This document shows, in pieces, positions 43,640 through 52,250 of a DNA stretch of 64,000 nt. Positions within the stretch are counted from its first letter, which is position 1. The number at the start of each line of letters is the position of its first letter. The stretch comes from Palsa-343 sp036269135. GTDB taxonomy: Bacteria > Acidobacteriota > Terriglobia > Terriglobales > Acidobacteriaceae. Made by a program: the position numbers and the translations under genes. The stretch covers positions 1 through 64,000 of the forward strand of contig DATASQ010000014.1 in assembly GCA_036269135.1 (NCBI GenBank), written 5' to 3'. Under the pieces are notes generated by a model that was given only the letters and a program-made list of their open reading frames with translations, did not search any database and was not told the origin of the DNA.

Positions 43640-44818
43640 TTACAGGCGACGGATCACCAGCAGCGTCTGATCGTCCACCTGCGGACCAAAGGACCGGGCG
43701 CCGCGCAGAATGCGATCCGCGATCTGCTCCAGCGGCGCCAGCGCCTCCGCTTCGATCGCTCGCTCCAGCCGCTCGATCCCGAACTCTTCTTCCTGGCGAT
43801 CGCAGACCTCGAGCACCCCGTCCGTCGCCACCACCACCAGATCGCCGGCAGCCAATTCAATCGGCTCGCCGGTAAAACCGCTCACCGGCAGCAGGCCCAC
43901 GGGAAACTGGCTTTCCTGCACCAGCCGCCGCTCCTGCCGCTGCGCGCTCCAGTGCAGAACCGGCGGGCTGGCGGCCAGCGCATACCACGCGCTGCCGTCC
44001 GCATTCAGGCGGAAGGCCGTGAGCGTGGCATACATCTGCGGCTCCTTCACCTGAGGCAGCACCTGATTCAGCTTCTCGAGAAGCATGGGCAGCGAAGCCT
44101 GCGGGGGCATGGATCCGGCGTCGAGCAGCGCCGTGCGCGCGGCGGTCTTCAGCATCCCCATCAGGATCCCCGCCGAGAGCCCGTGCCCCGCAATGTCAGC
44201 CACGTAGGCAATGATGTCCCCGTTGGGCAGCAGCACCGCGTCCACCAGGTCGCCGCCGACTTCGTCGCTGGGCTGCGAAATCCCATACAGCTCAAAGCAT
44301 TCGGTCTGGAACAGGATCGGCGGCACCAGCGTCTTCTGAATGCCGTGCGCCAGTTCCAGCTCATTCTGCACGCGCAGGTGCTCGTTCCCCTGCGCCCGGA
44401 TGAACCGCACGAAGAAAATGTACGACGCGATGGTCGTAATGCCGATGGCTGTCGCGGCAAAATGCACGCCCTGCTGCTGCGGCACCGGCTGCAGGTGGAA
44501 GCTGTGGATCATCCAGCTTTCGACGACTCCGCCAATCGTGCCGATGAAAAACTGCAGCACGATCAGAATGCCCAGCGCTATCCGCCCCATCCGGTAGATC
44601 ACGACAATCCATGCCGCCGCATCGAGGCCGCTCAGCAGCGCGATCATCAGAGTGACGGCATAGGGCTTGGTCCCCATGGCCATCAGGTCGTAATAGAAGC
44701 CCCCGACGGCAAACAGCAGCATCGCGGCTGTCATCAGCAGACCCAGCCGGTCCCACGGAACGGAGCGCAGCTGTTTCAGGCGCTGCTGCGCATGCGGAGT
44801 GAGCTTGCGTTCGAACAT
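43640..44818 (-). CDS. Membrane PP2C-type (SpoIIE/RsbU) serine phosphatase
   Basis: Probable regulator of a partner-switching pathway. Roughly four or five membrane segments occupy residues 20-145 (LGLLMTAAMLLFAVGGFYYD, IALGILIVLQFFIGTIGG, TAIGITTIASYIFFV). A SpoIIE phosphatase domain follows, with LELAHGIQKTLVPP, the metal-site EVGGDLVDAVLLPNGD, YVADIAGHGLSAGILMGMLK, LVVVATDGVLEV and DDQTLLVI. The ATG at 44818 is chosen as the likely start. An ATG a few codons earlier (MAQRLRVLWSP) is possible. The anti-anti-sigma partner is not adjacent. Confidence 0.87.
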   Translation of the reverse strand: MFERKLTPHAQQRLKQLRSVPWDRLGLLMTAAMLLFAVGGFYYDLMAMGTKPYAVTLMIALLSGLDAAAWIVVIYRMGRIALGILIVLQFFIGTIGGVVESWMIHSFHLQPVPQQQGVHFAATAIGITTIASYIFFVRFIRAQGNEHLRVQNELELAHGIQKTLVPPILFQTECFELYGISQPSDEVGGDLVDAVLLPNGDIIAYVADIAGHGLSAGILMGMLKTAARTALLDAGSMPPQASLPMLLEKLNQVLPQVKEPQMYATLTAFRLNADGSAWYALAASPPVLHWSAQRQERRLVQESQFPVGLLPVSGFTGEPIELAAGDLVVVATDGVLEVCDRQEEEFGIERLERAIEAEALAPLEQIADRILRGARSFGPQVDDQTLLVIRRL

Positions 44819-45118
44819 GGGAGACCAGAGTACACGAAGCCTCTGCGCCATCCGCAAGAGACACCGGCGCCGCGCCCTCACCCGATCGGCCCTGTTTTCG
44901 CGGAGCTCGATCCTTCTGTCTGCAACCTGCAACCGGCAGTCTGCAACCTCGTCCTCCGCCGCTCCCCCAAAACGGCCAGCGGCCACCCTGCCCAAAGCCC
45001 ATCGTCTCGCGATACAATCGTCCGTCCACCCGGCCGCGAGCGCTTCCCCGGACGATTCGTTTTCCTCTCCGCGCGCTCTAAACTGAAGGGACGATCATCT
45101 AAGCAGTAAGGGGTAGGC
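44819..45118. other. Divergent gap with a CTGCAACC-type repeat
   Basis: A 300-bp gap between the phosphatase and E1 starts, with no gene. At 44917-44950 there is a short direct repeat (CTGCAACCTGCAACCGGCAG then TCTGCAACC) similar in style to the B-type repeats. An AAGGGG Shine-Dalgarno for the E1 gene lies at its right end. Confidence 0.6.
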
Positions 45119-47353
45119 ATGGCCCGTACGGCAGTTTCTGGCGCCGAGTCCACACGGCAGCAGCACGATTCCGCGACCCGCGAGCCGGCCGCGGCGCGCA
45201 ACGGCAAGGGCCCCGGCCTTTCCGCCGACAAGCTGATTGCAATCTACCGGCTGATGCTGCTCTCGCGCCGCACCGACGACCGCGAGATCATCCTCAAAAA
45301 TCAGCAGAAGGTCTTCTTCCAGATTTCCGGCGCGGGGCACGAAGCCCTGCTCGTCGCCGCCGGCCTCTCGCTCCGCCCCGGTTACGACTGGTTCTTCCCC
45401 TACTATCGCGATCGCGCTCTCTGCCTCGCCCTCGGCATGACCGTCGAAGCCCAGTTCCTCCAGTCCGTGGGCGCCGCCACCGATCCCGCCAGCGGCGGCC
45501 GCCAGATGCCCTCCCACTGGAGCGATCCGAAGCTGCACATCGTCACCCAGTCCTCCTCGACCGCGACCCAGTGCCTCCAGGCCGTTGGCTGCGCCGAAGC
45601 CGCCATCTATCTCGGCCGTCATCCGGAAGCCGCCGAGCCACCGCCAGTCTCCGAAGGCCCGCGCCTCGACTACCGCCGCGCGCACCCTCTCACCTTCCAT
45701 GGCGACGAGGTCGTCTACGTCTCCATCGGCGAAGGCGCCACCAGCCAGGGCGAGTTCTGGGAATCCATCAGCATCGCCTCGAATCTGAAGCTGCCCGTCC
45801 TCTTCGTGGTCGAAGACAACGGCTATGCCATCTCTGTGCCCGTCGAGGTCAACACGCCCGGCGGCAGCATCTCGCGCCTGCTCACTCAATTCCCTAATTT
45901 CCATATCGCGGAGATCGACGGCACCGACCCCATCGCCTGCATGCATGCGATGGACGACGCCGTCGCCCACTGCCGCGAGCGCCAGGGGCCGGCGCTGGTC
46001 CACGGCCACGTCACGCGCCCTTACTCGCACTCGCACTCCGACAACGACAAGTCCTACCGCCCGGCCAGCGAGCGCGACGCCGAAGCCCTGCGCGACCCCA
46101 TCCAGAACTTCCAGATGCATCTGCTGCGCGATGGCATCCTCACGCCCGAAGCGCTGGAGCGCCTGGAAAAAGAGGTGGACGAAGAGGTCCGCCACGCCGC
46201 CGAGCAGGCCCTGAACGCACCGCTGCCCTCGGCCGACCCCGTTTCCATCCTGCGCTATCAATATTCAGAGGAGTTCGACTCCACCCGCGCGGATCTGGCC
46301 ACCGATCCCGCGCCCTCCGGCCCGGACAAGACCATGGCCGAGCTGATCAACGCCTGCCTCCACGACGAGATGGCCCGCGACTCGCGCATCGTCGTCTTCG
46401 GCGAAGATGTCGCCGACTGCTCTCGCGAGGAGTATCTGAAGGACAAGCAGGTCAAGGGCAAGGGCGGCGTCTTCAAGCTCACTGCCGGCCTGCAGTGCGA
46501 CTATGGCTCGGCGCGCGTTTATAACTCGGCGTTGGCGGAAGCCGCCATCGTGGGCCGCGCCGTCGGCATGGCCCTGCGCGGCCTCAAGCCGGTCGCGGAA
46601 ATCCAGTTCTTCGATTACATCTGGCCCGCCATGCACCAGCTCCGCAACGAGCTGCCCCTCATCCGCTGGCGCTCCAATAATGGATACGCCGCCCCCGCCG
46701 TCATCCGCGTGCCCACCGGGGGCTATCTCACCGGCGGCGCGATTTACCACTCGCAGAGCGGCGAAAGCCTGTTCACCCACATCCCTGGTCTGCGCGTCGT
46801 TTTCCCGTCGAATGCTCTCGACGCCAACGGCCTGCTGCGCACCGCGCTCCGCTGCGACGACCCTGTGCTCTTCTTCGAGCACAAGCGTCTCTATCGCGAG
46901 ACCTACGGCCGCGCCCCTTATCCCGGCCCCGACTACTGCATTCCGTTCGGCCAGGCAAAAGTGGTGCGCGAGGGTCAGCACCTCACCATCGTCACCTATG
47001 GAGCCATCGTGCCCCGCGCGCTCCAGGCCGCGCAGCGCGCCGCCCGCGAGCTCGGCATCGAGACCGAGATTCTCGACCTGCGCACGCTCAACCCCTTCGA
47101 CTGGGAAGCAATCGCCGCGTCGGTTCAGAAGACAAACAAGGTCATCGTCGCCCACGAGGACACGCTTAGCTGGGGCTATGGCGCGGAAATCGCCGCCCGC
47201 ATCGGCGAACAGCTCTTCGACTCCCTTGACGCCCCCGTCCGCCGCATTGGCGCGATGGATACCTTCGTCGCCTACCAGCCGCAGTTAGAGGATGCCATCC
47301 TGCCCCAGCCGGAGACGATCTTCCAGACGATCAAAGAGCTGGCGGCGTACTAA
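45119..47353 (+). CDS. 2-oxoacid dehydrogenase E1, fused alpha and beta subunits
   Basis: Thiamine-diphosphate-dependent E1 component of a branched-chain 2-oxoacid or pyruvate dehydrogenase complex. The alpha half (residues 1-400) includes FFQISGAGHEALLVAAGLSL, FPYYRDRALCLALGM and the TPP motif SIGEGATSQGEFWESISIAS (from G204). The beta half (from about 406) has VFGEDVADCSREEYLKDKQV, FDYIWPAMHQLRNELP, VRVPTGGYLTGG and TLNPFDWEAIAASV. Alpha and beta are usually separate genes, so this is a fusion, as seen in several phyla. E2 and E3 genes are not adjacent. Substrate specificity is uncertain. Confidence 0.92.
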   Translation: MARTAVSGAESTRQQHDSATREPAAARNGKGPGLSADKLIAIYRLMLLSRRTDDREIILKNQQKVFFQISGAGHEALLVAAGLSLRPGYDWFFPYYRDRALCLALGMTVEAQFLQSVGAATDPASGGRQMPSHWSDPKLHIVTQSSSTATQCLQAVGCAEAAIYLGRHPEAAEPPPVSEGPRLDYRRAHPLTFHGDEVVYVSIGEGATSQGEFWESISIASNLKLPVLFVVEDNGYAISVPVEVNTPGGSISRLLTQFPNFHIAEIDGTDPIACMHAMDDAVAHCRERQGPALVHGHVTRPYSHSHSDNDKSYRPASERDAEALRDPIQNFQMHLLRDGILTPEALERLEKEVDEEVRHAAEQALNAPLPSADPVSILRYQYSEEFDSTRADLATDPAPSGPDKTMAELINACLHDEMARDSRIVVFGEDVADCSREEYLKDKQVKGKGGVFKLTAGLQCDYGSARVYNSALAEAAIVGRAVGMALRGLKPVAEIQFFDYIWPAMHQLRNELPLIRWRSNNGYAAPAVIRVPTGGYLTGGAIYHSQSGESLFTHIPGLRVVFPSNALDANGLLRTALRCDDPVLFFEHKRLYRETYGRAPYPGPDYCIPFGQAKVVREGQHLTIVTYGAIVPRALQAAQRAARELGIETEILDLRTLNPFDWEAIAASVQKTNKVIVAHEDTLSWGYGAEIAARIGEQLFDSLDAPVRRIGAMDTFVAYQPQLEDAILPQPETIFQTIKELAAY

Positions 47354-47678
47354 CGGCTTCTGTCCCGGACGACGCCTGTCTCCCCGGGCTTTAGCCCTGC
47401 GCCCTGCTCCACAAGCCTGCCCGTGCGAGTTCGCGCTCCACAAAGCCTGCCTGTGCAAGTTCGCGCTTTTGTATCAGGGCACGACTTCAGTCGTGCCGCT
47501 AACGCCGCCCTCAAACCGACCGGGCTTCAGCCCCTGAGCGAAGCGGTCCTGCGCAGCAGGACGACGGAGAAAGCCATGGCCTTCAGGCCGCGAGAAAAAA
47601 GATCGCGCCGCAGCCGACGCGCGTGATCGTAGCACCCCTGATCGAAAGGTCTGGGCGCCCGGTTGCCCACTATCCGCC
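47354..47678. repeat. REP-like palindrome cluster
   Basis: This 325-bp gap has no gene. It contains four short palindromes around a CTTCAG or CTTTAG core: GGGCTTTAGCCC (47386-47397), GGCACGACTTCAGTCGTGCC (47478-47497), GGGCTTCAGCCC (47522-47533) and GGCCTTCAGGCC (47578-47589). Between the first two lies a tandem duplication of about 29 bp (47409-47437 and 47438-47467). These have the look of dispersed REP-type elements. Confidence 0.75.
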
Positions 47679-47882
47679 TCAGGCGCTTTTAGCTCCGGCG
47701 TCTCCTGCAGCAACGGCCATCGGCTTCTTCTTGCACTGATGCCCGTCTTCCCATTCACCCAGGCTTCCATCGCTCCGCGACACGAGCTGTCCCTCGCCGC
47801 ACTCGAGGCAGACCGAATAGATCAGCAGCCGCCCTTCGGCGCGAACCAGCGACCGGGCAAATCGATCGGGACAGGTATCCAT
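47679..47882 (-). CDS. Small Cys-containing protein, unknown function
   Basis: A 67-residue protein, MDTCPDRFARSLVRAEGR then LLIYSVCLECGEGQLVSRSD. A CLECGEG motif and a later HQC could form part of a zinc-ribbon-like site. An AGGTGA Shine-Dalgarno lies 5 bp before the ATG at 47882, which supports translation. No family is recognised with confidence. It borders the REP-like cluster on one side. Confidence 0.6.
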   Translation of the reverse strand: MDTCPDRFARSLVRAEGRLLIYSVCLECGEGQLVSRSDGSLGEWEDGHQCKKKPMAVAAGDAGAKSA

Positions 47883-48220
47883 CAGATCACCTGAAGGTGT
47901 GCGTCCCCTGATTATGGACGTCGCAGGGGTCGATTGGCACCTGCCATTTCGCGACAAGCTGCGAAAAATGGCAGCCATGAGGGAGCGCCTGCTCGCTCTG
48001 ACTGCGGGCTAACTGCGCGAGCCCCAGCGTGGCCTGCCGGGCAGAGAATATGGCCGTCCCGCCGGGTGGCCGCTGATACGGTGGGGCGCATCCGAAAATA
48101 TGACCATGACCTGGCCGGACCCGGTTTTTTGATTCGACGAAACGCTTTTGTCACTGTCGTGAACACTCTTTCAGGATGCATGCGCAACGCCGCATCTGCC
48201 GGCGTTGGGAGGGTCAGTCG
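47883..48220. other. Divergent gap with an inverted repeat
   Basis: This 338-bp stretch lies between the starts of the small Cys protein and the secreted beta-propeller gene. No gene is seen. An imperfect inverted repeat (CTGCCATTTCGC ... GCGAAAAATGGCAG, 47941-47974) could be an operator or part of a leader. A GGGAGG Shine-Dalgarno for the next gene lies at 48208-48213. Confidence 0.5.
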
Positions 48221-49432
48221 ATGCGCTGTTGTGCGCTCTGCTTTGTCTTCGGGCTGCTTTCCGCCGCCCTCGCCGTCCCTTCTTCAGCCCAGGCTCAAGC
48301 CACTTCTTCAGCCGCCTCCACCGCCTCCGTCGCCCACGTTTATGTGCAGACGAAATCGGGCGTCGATGTCCTGAACGCCAATGCGGCGGGACAGCTCACC
48401 GAGGTGAGCGGGTCGCCCTTTCCGGACAGCGGGGAGATGGAAGCGGTGCGCGGCAATACCCTGTTGATCAGCGTGGGCACCAACGATCTGCACTCCTATG
48501 CACTCTCGTCGGATGGCGCGGTGGGACGCCAGCTGGCTCAGATCGATACCGCTAACTACGGCGGCTCGCAGTGCGGCAACACCGACAACTCGGGATCCAT
48601 TCTGGATCACACCGGACAATATTTCTCCGTGCAGCTTTACGGCACACTCACGAACGATGGCAACAACTATCTGTGCGACGCGTGGCAGACCTACAAGGTC
48701 GCAGCGAATGGCGAGTTCACCTTTTTGGGCGACTGGGTCAACAGCAGCACCAGCGGGCCATTTGCGTACGAGCTCAGTCCCCTGGACCTGAACATGATGA
48801 CGGTGAGCAGTAATGACAAATACACCTATGGCAAGGTCACCGATCCGGATGGCGACTCCTTCGTCCCCTTCACGCGCGCCGAGTCGGGCGAGGTCACGCT
48901 GAACAGCGACTTTATGGAAACGGGTCCGACGCCGGAATCGGGGTCGACGCCGTATGTTCCCCTCGCGGTCGCCGCCGATCCCTCCGGTCACCTGGCCGCG
49001 GTGATGCAGGGGAGCAAGAACACCCAGCTGGCCAGCTACACCATCAATAACTCCACTGGCTCCATCCAGTCCACGAACACATGGAAGAACATGCCGGTGA
49101 TTAAGAACACCGGTTATCCCCTGGTGATGTCGCCCGCCGGGAATTTGGTGGCGCTGGGCAGCCTCGGCGCCGCGGGCGGGGTTGGTGTGTTTCACTTTAA
49201 CGGAGCCGCGCCGCCGACCTATTACACAACCCTTCTGCCCAGCGTGGAGATCGACCAGCTGGCATGGGATAAGAGCAATCACCTGTACGCGCTGAGCTAT
49301 GTCACGGACAGGCTGTACGTGTACACGATCACCACCACCAGCGTGAAGCCTGTGGCGGGCTCGCCGTATACAGTGCCCGGCGCGGAACAGGGCGCCTGGG
49401 GACTGACTGGCTTCGTGGTGGTGCCGCAATAG
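48221..49432 (+). CDS. Secreted beta-propeller (lactonase-like) protein
   Basis: The signal peptide (CFVFGLLSAALAVPSSAQAQ) is followed by about 370 residues of beta-propeller sequence: VAHVYVQTKSGVDVLNANAA then LTEVSGSPFPDSGEMEAV. The repeated pattern of Gly-Ser-Pro and short hydrophobic strands fits the lactonase/YncE-like seven-bladed fold. Enzymatic activity is not assured, since many of these proteins are binding or structural. The ATG at 48221 is preferred over an earlier in-frame ATG because of the GGGAGG site. Confidence 0.8.
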   Translation: MRCCALCFVFGLLSAALAVPSSAQAQATSSAASTASVAHVYVQTKSGVDVLNANAAGQLTEVSGSPFPDSGEMEAVRGNTLLISVGTNDLHSYALSSDGAVGRQLAQIDTANYGGSQCGNTDNSGSILDHTGQYFSVQLYGTLTNDGNNYLCDAWQTYKVAANGEFTFLGDWVNSSTSGPFAYELSPLDLNMMTVSSNDKYTYGKVTDPDGDSFVPFTRAESGEVTLNSDFMETGPTPESGSTPYVPLAVAADPSGHLAAVMQGSKNTQLASYTINNSTGSIQSTNTWKNMPVIKNTGYPLVMSPAGNLVALGSLGAAGGVGVFHFNGAAPPTYYTTLLPSVEIDQLAWDKSNHLYALSYVTDRLYVYTITTTSVKPVAGSPYTVPGAEQGAWGLTGFVVVPQ

Positions 49433-49544
49433 CGTTGCGCGGGAAGGGGCGTCGAGTCGCGCGTCAGTAACGGTACTCCCGTACTGCCTGCGCCCCCGAA
49501 TTGCCTTGCCCTTTGCTGTCCCAACCGCCTACGCTGAATCACAG

Positions 49545-49585
49545 TGGGGATGCTCCGCCCAGGCGAAGCATCCCCATCGACTTTT
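49545..49585 (+). terminator. Hairpin, possible terminator after the beta-propeller gene
   Basis: A perfect 10-bp outer stem (TGGGGATGCT/AGCATCCCCA) with a partly paired interior (CGCC/GGCG) is followed by TCGACTTTTGG. The T-run of four is short. It lies 112 bp past the stop codon. Confidence 0.45.
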
Positions 49586-49727
49586 GGGAACCCAACCGTC
49601 CCGATCGAGAACTCTTTGACAACCGAACCAGCGTGCATGGGGCTGAGTGAGCTTGCCCGCGCACCCGGCAGAACAGGCGCTGACAATCGCGCAGGTCGAT
49701 CCAATGCACCAGGAACGCAGCCTTTGC

Positions 49728-49828
49728 AGGGTAATACCCAAAAGGTATTACCCTCCAGCCCCAGGGAAATCAGGCACTTGCCACAACCCACCCTCCAGGG
49801 GGTACCCCCTCACCCGGAAAAATTCCGG
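49728..49828. repeat. Three-palindrome intergenic element
   Basis: An 11-bp perfect stem with a CAAAA loop, a 14-bp palindrome centred on GGTACC, and a 6-bp stem with an AAA loop follow within 100 bp. It looks like a structured repeat element rather than ordinary spacer. Confidence 0.55.
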
Positions 49829-50023
49829 AATCCGCAAATGCTCCTCGCTTTCGTGGTAACTCGGGATTAGCATGGCAGCCGCACTCTCCTGTTGCGCTTT
49901 CGCGGCCTGGTGATCCATGTCACTGAAGGCGGCAGTTCCGTGTGTTACTCGTGACAATCGGAACTAATCCGCCTGCCTGCCTCAGGATTCCTGGCCGCGA
50001 GCGGATATCCGGAGGCTTTCGTC

Positions 50024-50668
50024 ATGTCCTTGCTGTCGCGTACCGCTCTCAGAAACGCTGCTTCCGCCCTCGCTCTCGGCGTCCTCCTGTCCCTGGGCTG
50101 CTCCAAAACCACTCCGGCAGCCGCGGCTCCTGCGGCGACTCCGACGGCGACCGCGGCTGCGACCGTCGTCGCCGCCAAAGATCCATTCTGGGCCATGTAT
50201 AAATCGGCCCATGACTGGGCACCGGATGTGGTCGCTATCCGCGTCACCCAGATGGACCTGGCCGGCTACAGGAATGCAGCCGGCAGAGCAGGCCTGTGGG
50301 AAGCGGCTTTCGGCTCCCCCAGTCTCCACCAGTATCGGCTCTATACCTATGCCGTGGCCGACGTCCCGCCCGACACCTTCAAGGGAGTCACCGCGGGCCT
50401 GCCGATGGACTGGGCCGGAGAGACCCGCGATGCTATGGCCGTGGACCTTACTTCCTTCAACGTGGATTCGGACGCGGCTTTCAAGACGGCCGCAGACAGC
50501 GCCGCCGAGTGGCTGAAGAAAAATCCGGGCAAGGAGCTGACCGCCCTCGAACTGGGACAGACCTTCCGGTTTTCGGGACCCGTTTGGTATAGCCAGTGGG
50601 GCACAAAAACCGGCGGCTACTCGGTCCTGGTCGATGCTACGACGGGCAAACTCCTGAACCGCAGGTAA
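50024..50668 (+). CDS. Putative lipoprotein, unknown function
   Basis: A 214-residue protein with a clear lipoprotein signal: LALGVLLSLGC, Cys at residue 26. A Thr/Ala/Pro-rich linker of about 25 residues follows, then a globular domain (AKDPFWAMYKSAHDWAPDVV) of mixed alpha/beta character ending with YSVLVDATTGKLLNRR, reminiscent of PepSY-type ends. I do not recognise a named family. It is probably anchored in the outer membrane, facing the periplasm. The CGGAGG site precedes the ATG. Confidence 0.8.
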   Translation: MSLLSRTALRNAASALALGVLLSLGCSKTTPAAAAPAATPTATAAATVVAAKDPFWAMYKSAHDWAPDVVAIRVTQMDLAGYRNAAGRAGLWEAAFGSPSLHQYRLYTYAVADVPPDTFKGVTAGLPMDWAGETRDAMAVDLTSFNVDSDAAFKTAADSAAEWLKKNPGKELTALELGQTFRFSGPVWYSQWGTKTGGYSVLVDATTGKLLNRR

Positions 50669-51247
50669 TCCTGCAGCAGCGCCGCCCCGGTTCGCGGCCC
50701 CTCCGGGCGCGGGAGAAGTTCTGCCCTGAGCGGAACAGGACCGACGATTCGCAAATCCTGGCTCAACTCCGCAATCTTGCGGGCAAACACGAAGGGGACG
50801 ATATCCCTTGCGGGACGTCGCCCCCTTCTATCCGAACTCTGCAAAGATCTGGCTTCGGCTACCTGAGTCCAGCCTCCTTTGTCAGACGCATGCAGGTCTT
50901 GTGAGCTTGCGCCCTCAACTCCTGCCCGTTTCTGTCACGCGGGCTGTACAAGCACTCTCGCCATCCATCCGGAAGCTCCGGTTGCCCTTCGCATCCTGAG
51001 ACCCCGGTCTCCCGAGGCTCCTGGGTTTCGTTGCCGATTCCCCTGACGGCTGACGTTCGGCTCTCTTCTCGTGGAAGATTGCTCCTCCGTTGAAAGAATG
51101 ATGCCACAACTTTGCCTCGCCGCAAGTCCTTTATTTGTGTGCAAATCCGGGTGTTTTCTGTGCAAATCACCGGCACAAATAGCAGCTTGCACCAGCCTCA
51201 GGGCAGTCCTTCTTTCGCGCAGTAAGTTCGCTCCACTGTGACGATCT
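50669..51247. other. Convergent intergenic region, no gene seen
   Basis: A 579-bp gap between two convergent stop codons. Short open frames on both strands lack ribosome sites and recognisable protein features. The only structure noted is a direct repeat TGTGCAAATC at 51138-51147 and 51159-51168, 21 bp apart. It could hold the remains of a decayed gene. Confidence 0.5.
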
Positions 51248-52159
51248 TCACTGCTTTGTGTCCAGCGGATGCTCTGACTCGTCATAGAACTTATTCTGCA
51301 GTTTCAGGCTTTCGTCGTCGGCCTTCACCGCGCGGATAGCCGACACCAGATCCGCGACCCAGGCTTTCATGTCGTACTCGCCCAGCGCCAAAGTAGCCTT
51401 CGATCCGTCGCCGGAATAGTGATTGGGAAAGCGCGCATACCACCAGATGCCGGTGTAAACATCGCCGGGAAGGTGCAGCCGCGCCTGATCCGCGCCGGAT
51501 TCCTCGTTGGCGCGATCCATGTGCACCAGATCCGGCCGCGAGACCAGCGTGTGCGAGGTCTCCGACTCGCCAGCATGCATGTCCATCGTGGTTTGCTGCT
51601 TCGGCCGGCCCGGGCCTTTGCGGTTATCCCACCAATAGACGTACACGACGTAGTCGTGGCGCTGCTGGAGCTCGGTTTGCGCGAAGTACGGCAGCAGCGA
51701 CAGATTGCCGCCGTGTCCATTCACGATGAGAATCTTGCGGCATCCATTGCGGCCCATCTCATCGGTGGTTTCCTGCAGCAGATCCAGCTGCATATGCCGG
51801 CTGTAAGCCAGCGTGCCGGGCTGGTGCCGCGCCTCGTCGATCTGGCCGAAGTAGTACGGCGGGAAGACGACGGCGTATTCTTCGGCGGCGCTGTGCAGAG
51901 CCACCCAGCGCGCGTTGATCAGATCCGTGCCGATGGGCAGATGCGGGCCATGCTTCTCCATGATTCCGAACGGGAGCAGGCAAACGCCCTGCGCCTTCTG
52001 GATTGCCTTTATGAAATCCGGACCCGTCAGTTCTTCCCAGTGGGTAGACAGCTTGCCGGAATCCGGCGCTCCGATCTCCGGTTTTTGCTGCGCTCCGGCG
52101 CACAACGCCAGGCTCAGCGCTCCGATCAACCCAACTCCCAGCCATTTCGGTTTGCGCAT
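51248..52159 (-). CDS. Secreted creatininase-family amidohydrolase
   Basis: A 303-residue protein with a signal peptide (GLIGALSLALCAGAQQ) and the creatininase/FAPy-deformylase domain. Metal-binding segments are conserved: PFGIMEKHGPHLPIGTDLIN, IVNGHGGNLSLLPYF and DMHAGESETSHTLV. The substrate is unknown, since family members hydrolyse creatinine, formamides or peptide-like amides. Secretion of this fold is less common than a cytoplasmic location. Two short neighbours on the same strand give no further clue. Confidence 0.88.
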   Translation of the reverse strand: MRKPKWLGVGLIGALSLALCAGAQQKPEIGAPDSGKLSTHWEELTGPDFIKAIQKAQGVCLLPFGIMEKHGPHLPIGTDLINARWVALHSAAEEYAVVFPPYYFGQIDEARHQPGTLAYSRHMQLDLLQETTDEMGRNGCRKILIVNGHGGNLSLLPYFAQTELQQRHDYVVYVYWWDNRKGPGRPKQQTTMDMHAGESETSHTLVSRPDLVHMDRANEESGADQARLHLPGDVYTGIWWYARFPNHYSGDGSKATLALGEYDMKAWVADLVSAIRAVKADDESLKLQNKFYDESEHPLDTKQ

Positions 52160-52250
52160 CGCTCGCCTCCTCGCGAAGGCTCCGTTATATCAGAGAAGGG
52201 CGTGATGGCTGTGCATCGCGGAATGGCGTTCGCGTGTCCGAATGAAGGCC

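Larger units (their letters stand above)
49433..50023. other. Intergenic region with consecutive palindromes
   Basis: This 591-bp gap between the beta-propeller and lipoprotein genes holds no credible coding sequence. Seen directly are a TGGGGATGCT/AGCATCCCCA hairpin (49545-49576), then a cluster of three palindromes: AGGGTAATACC/GGTATTACCCT (49728-49754), AGGGGGTACCCCCT (49797-49810) and CCGGAA/TTCCGG (49814-49828). A CGGAGG Shine-Dalgarno lies at its right end. Confidence 0.7.

Noticed and set aside
47423..47626. A 67-codon open frame in the REP-like cluster
   Set aside because: It is made of repeat sequence read through, without a Shine-Dalgarno or protein-like composition.
50859..51176. 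A 105-codon minus-strand open frame in the convergent gap
   Set aside because: No ribosome site, no signal peptide or domain, and unusual composition. Not enough to call a gene.
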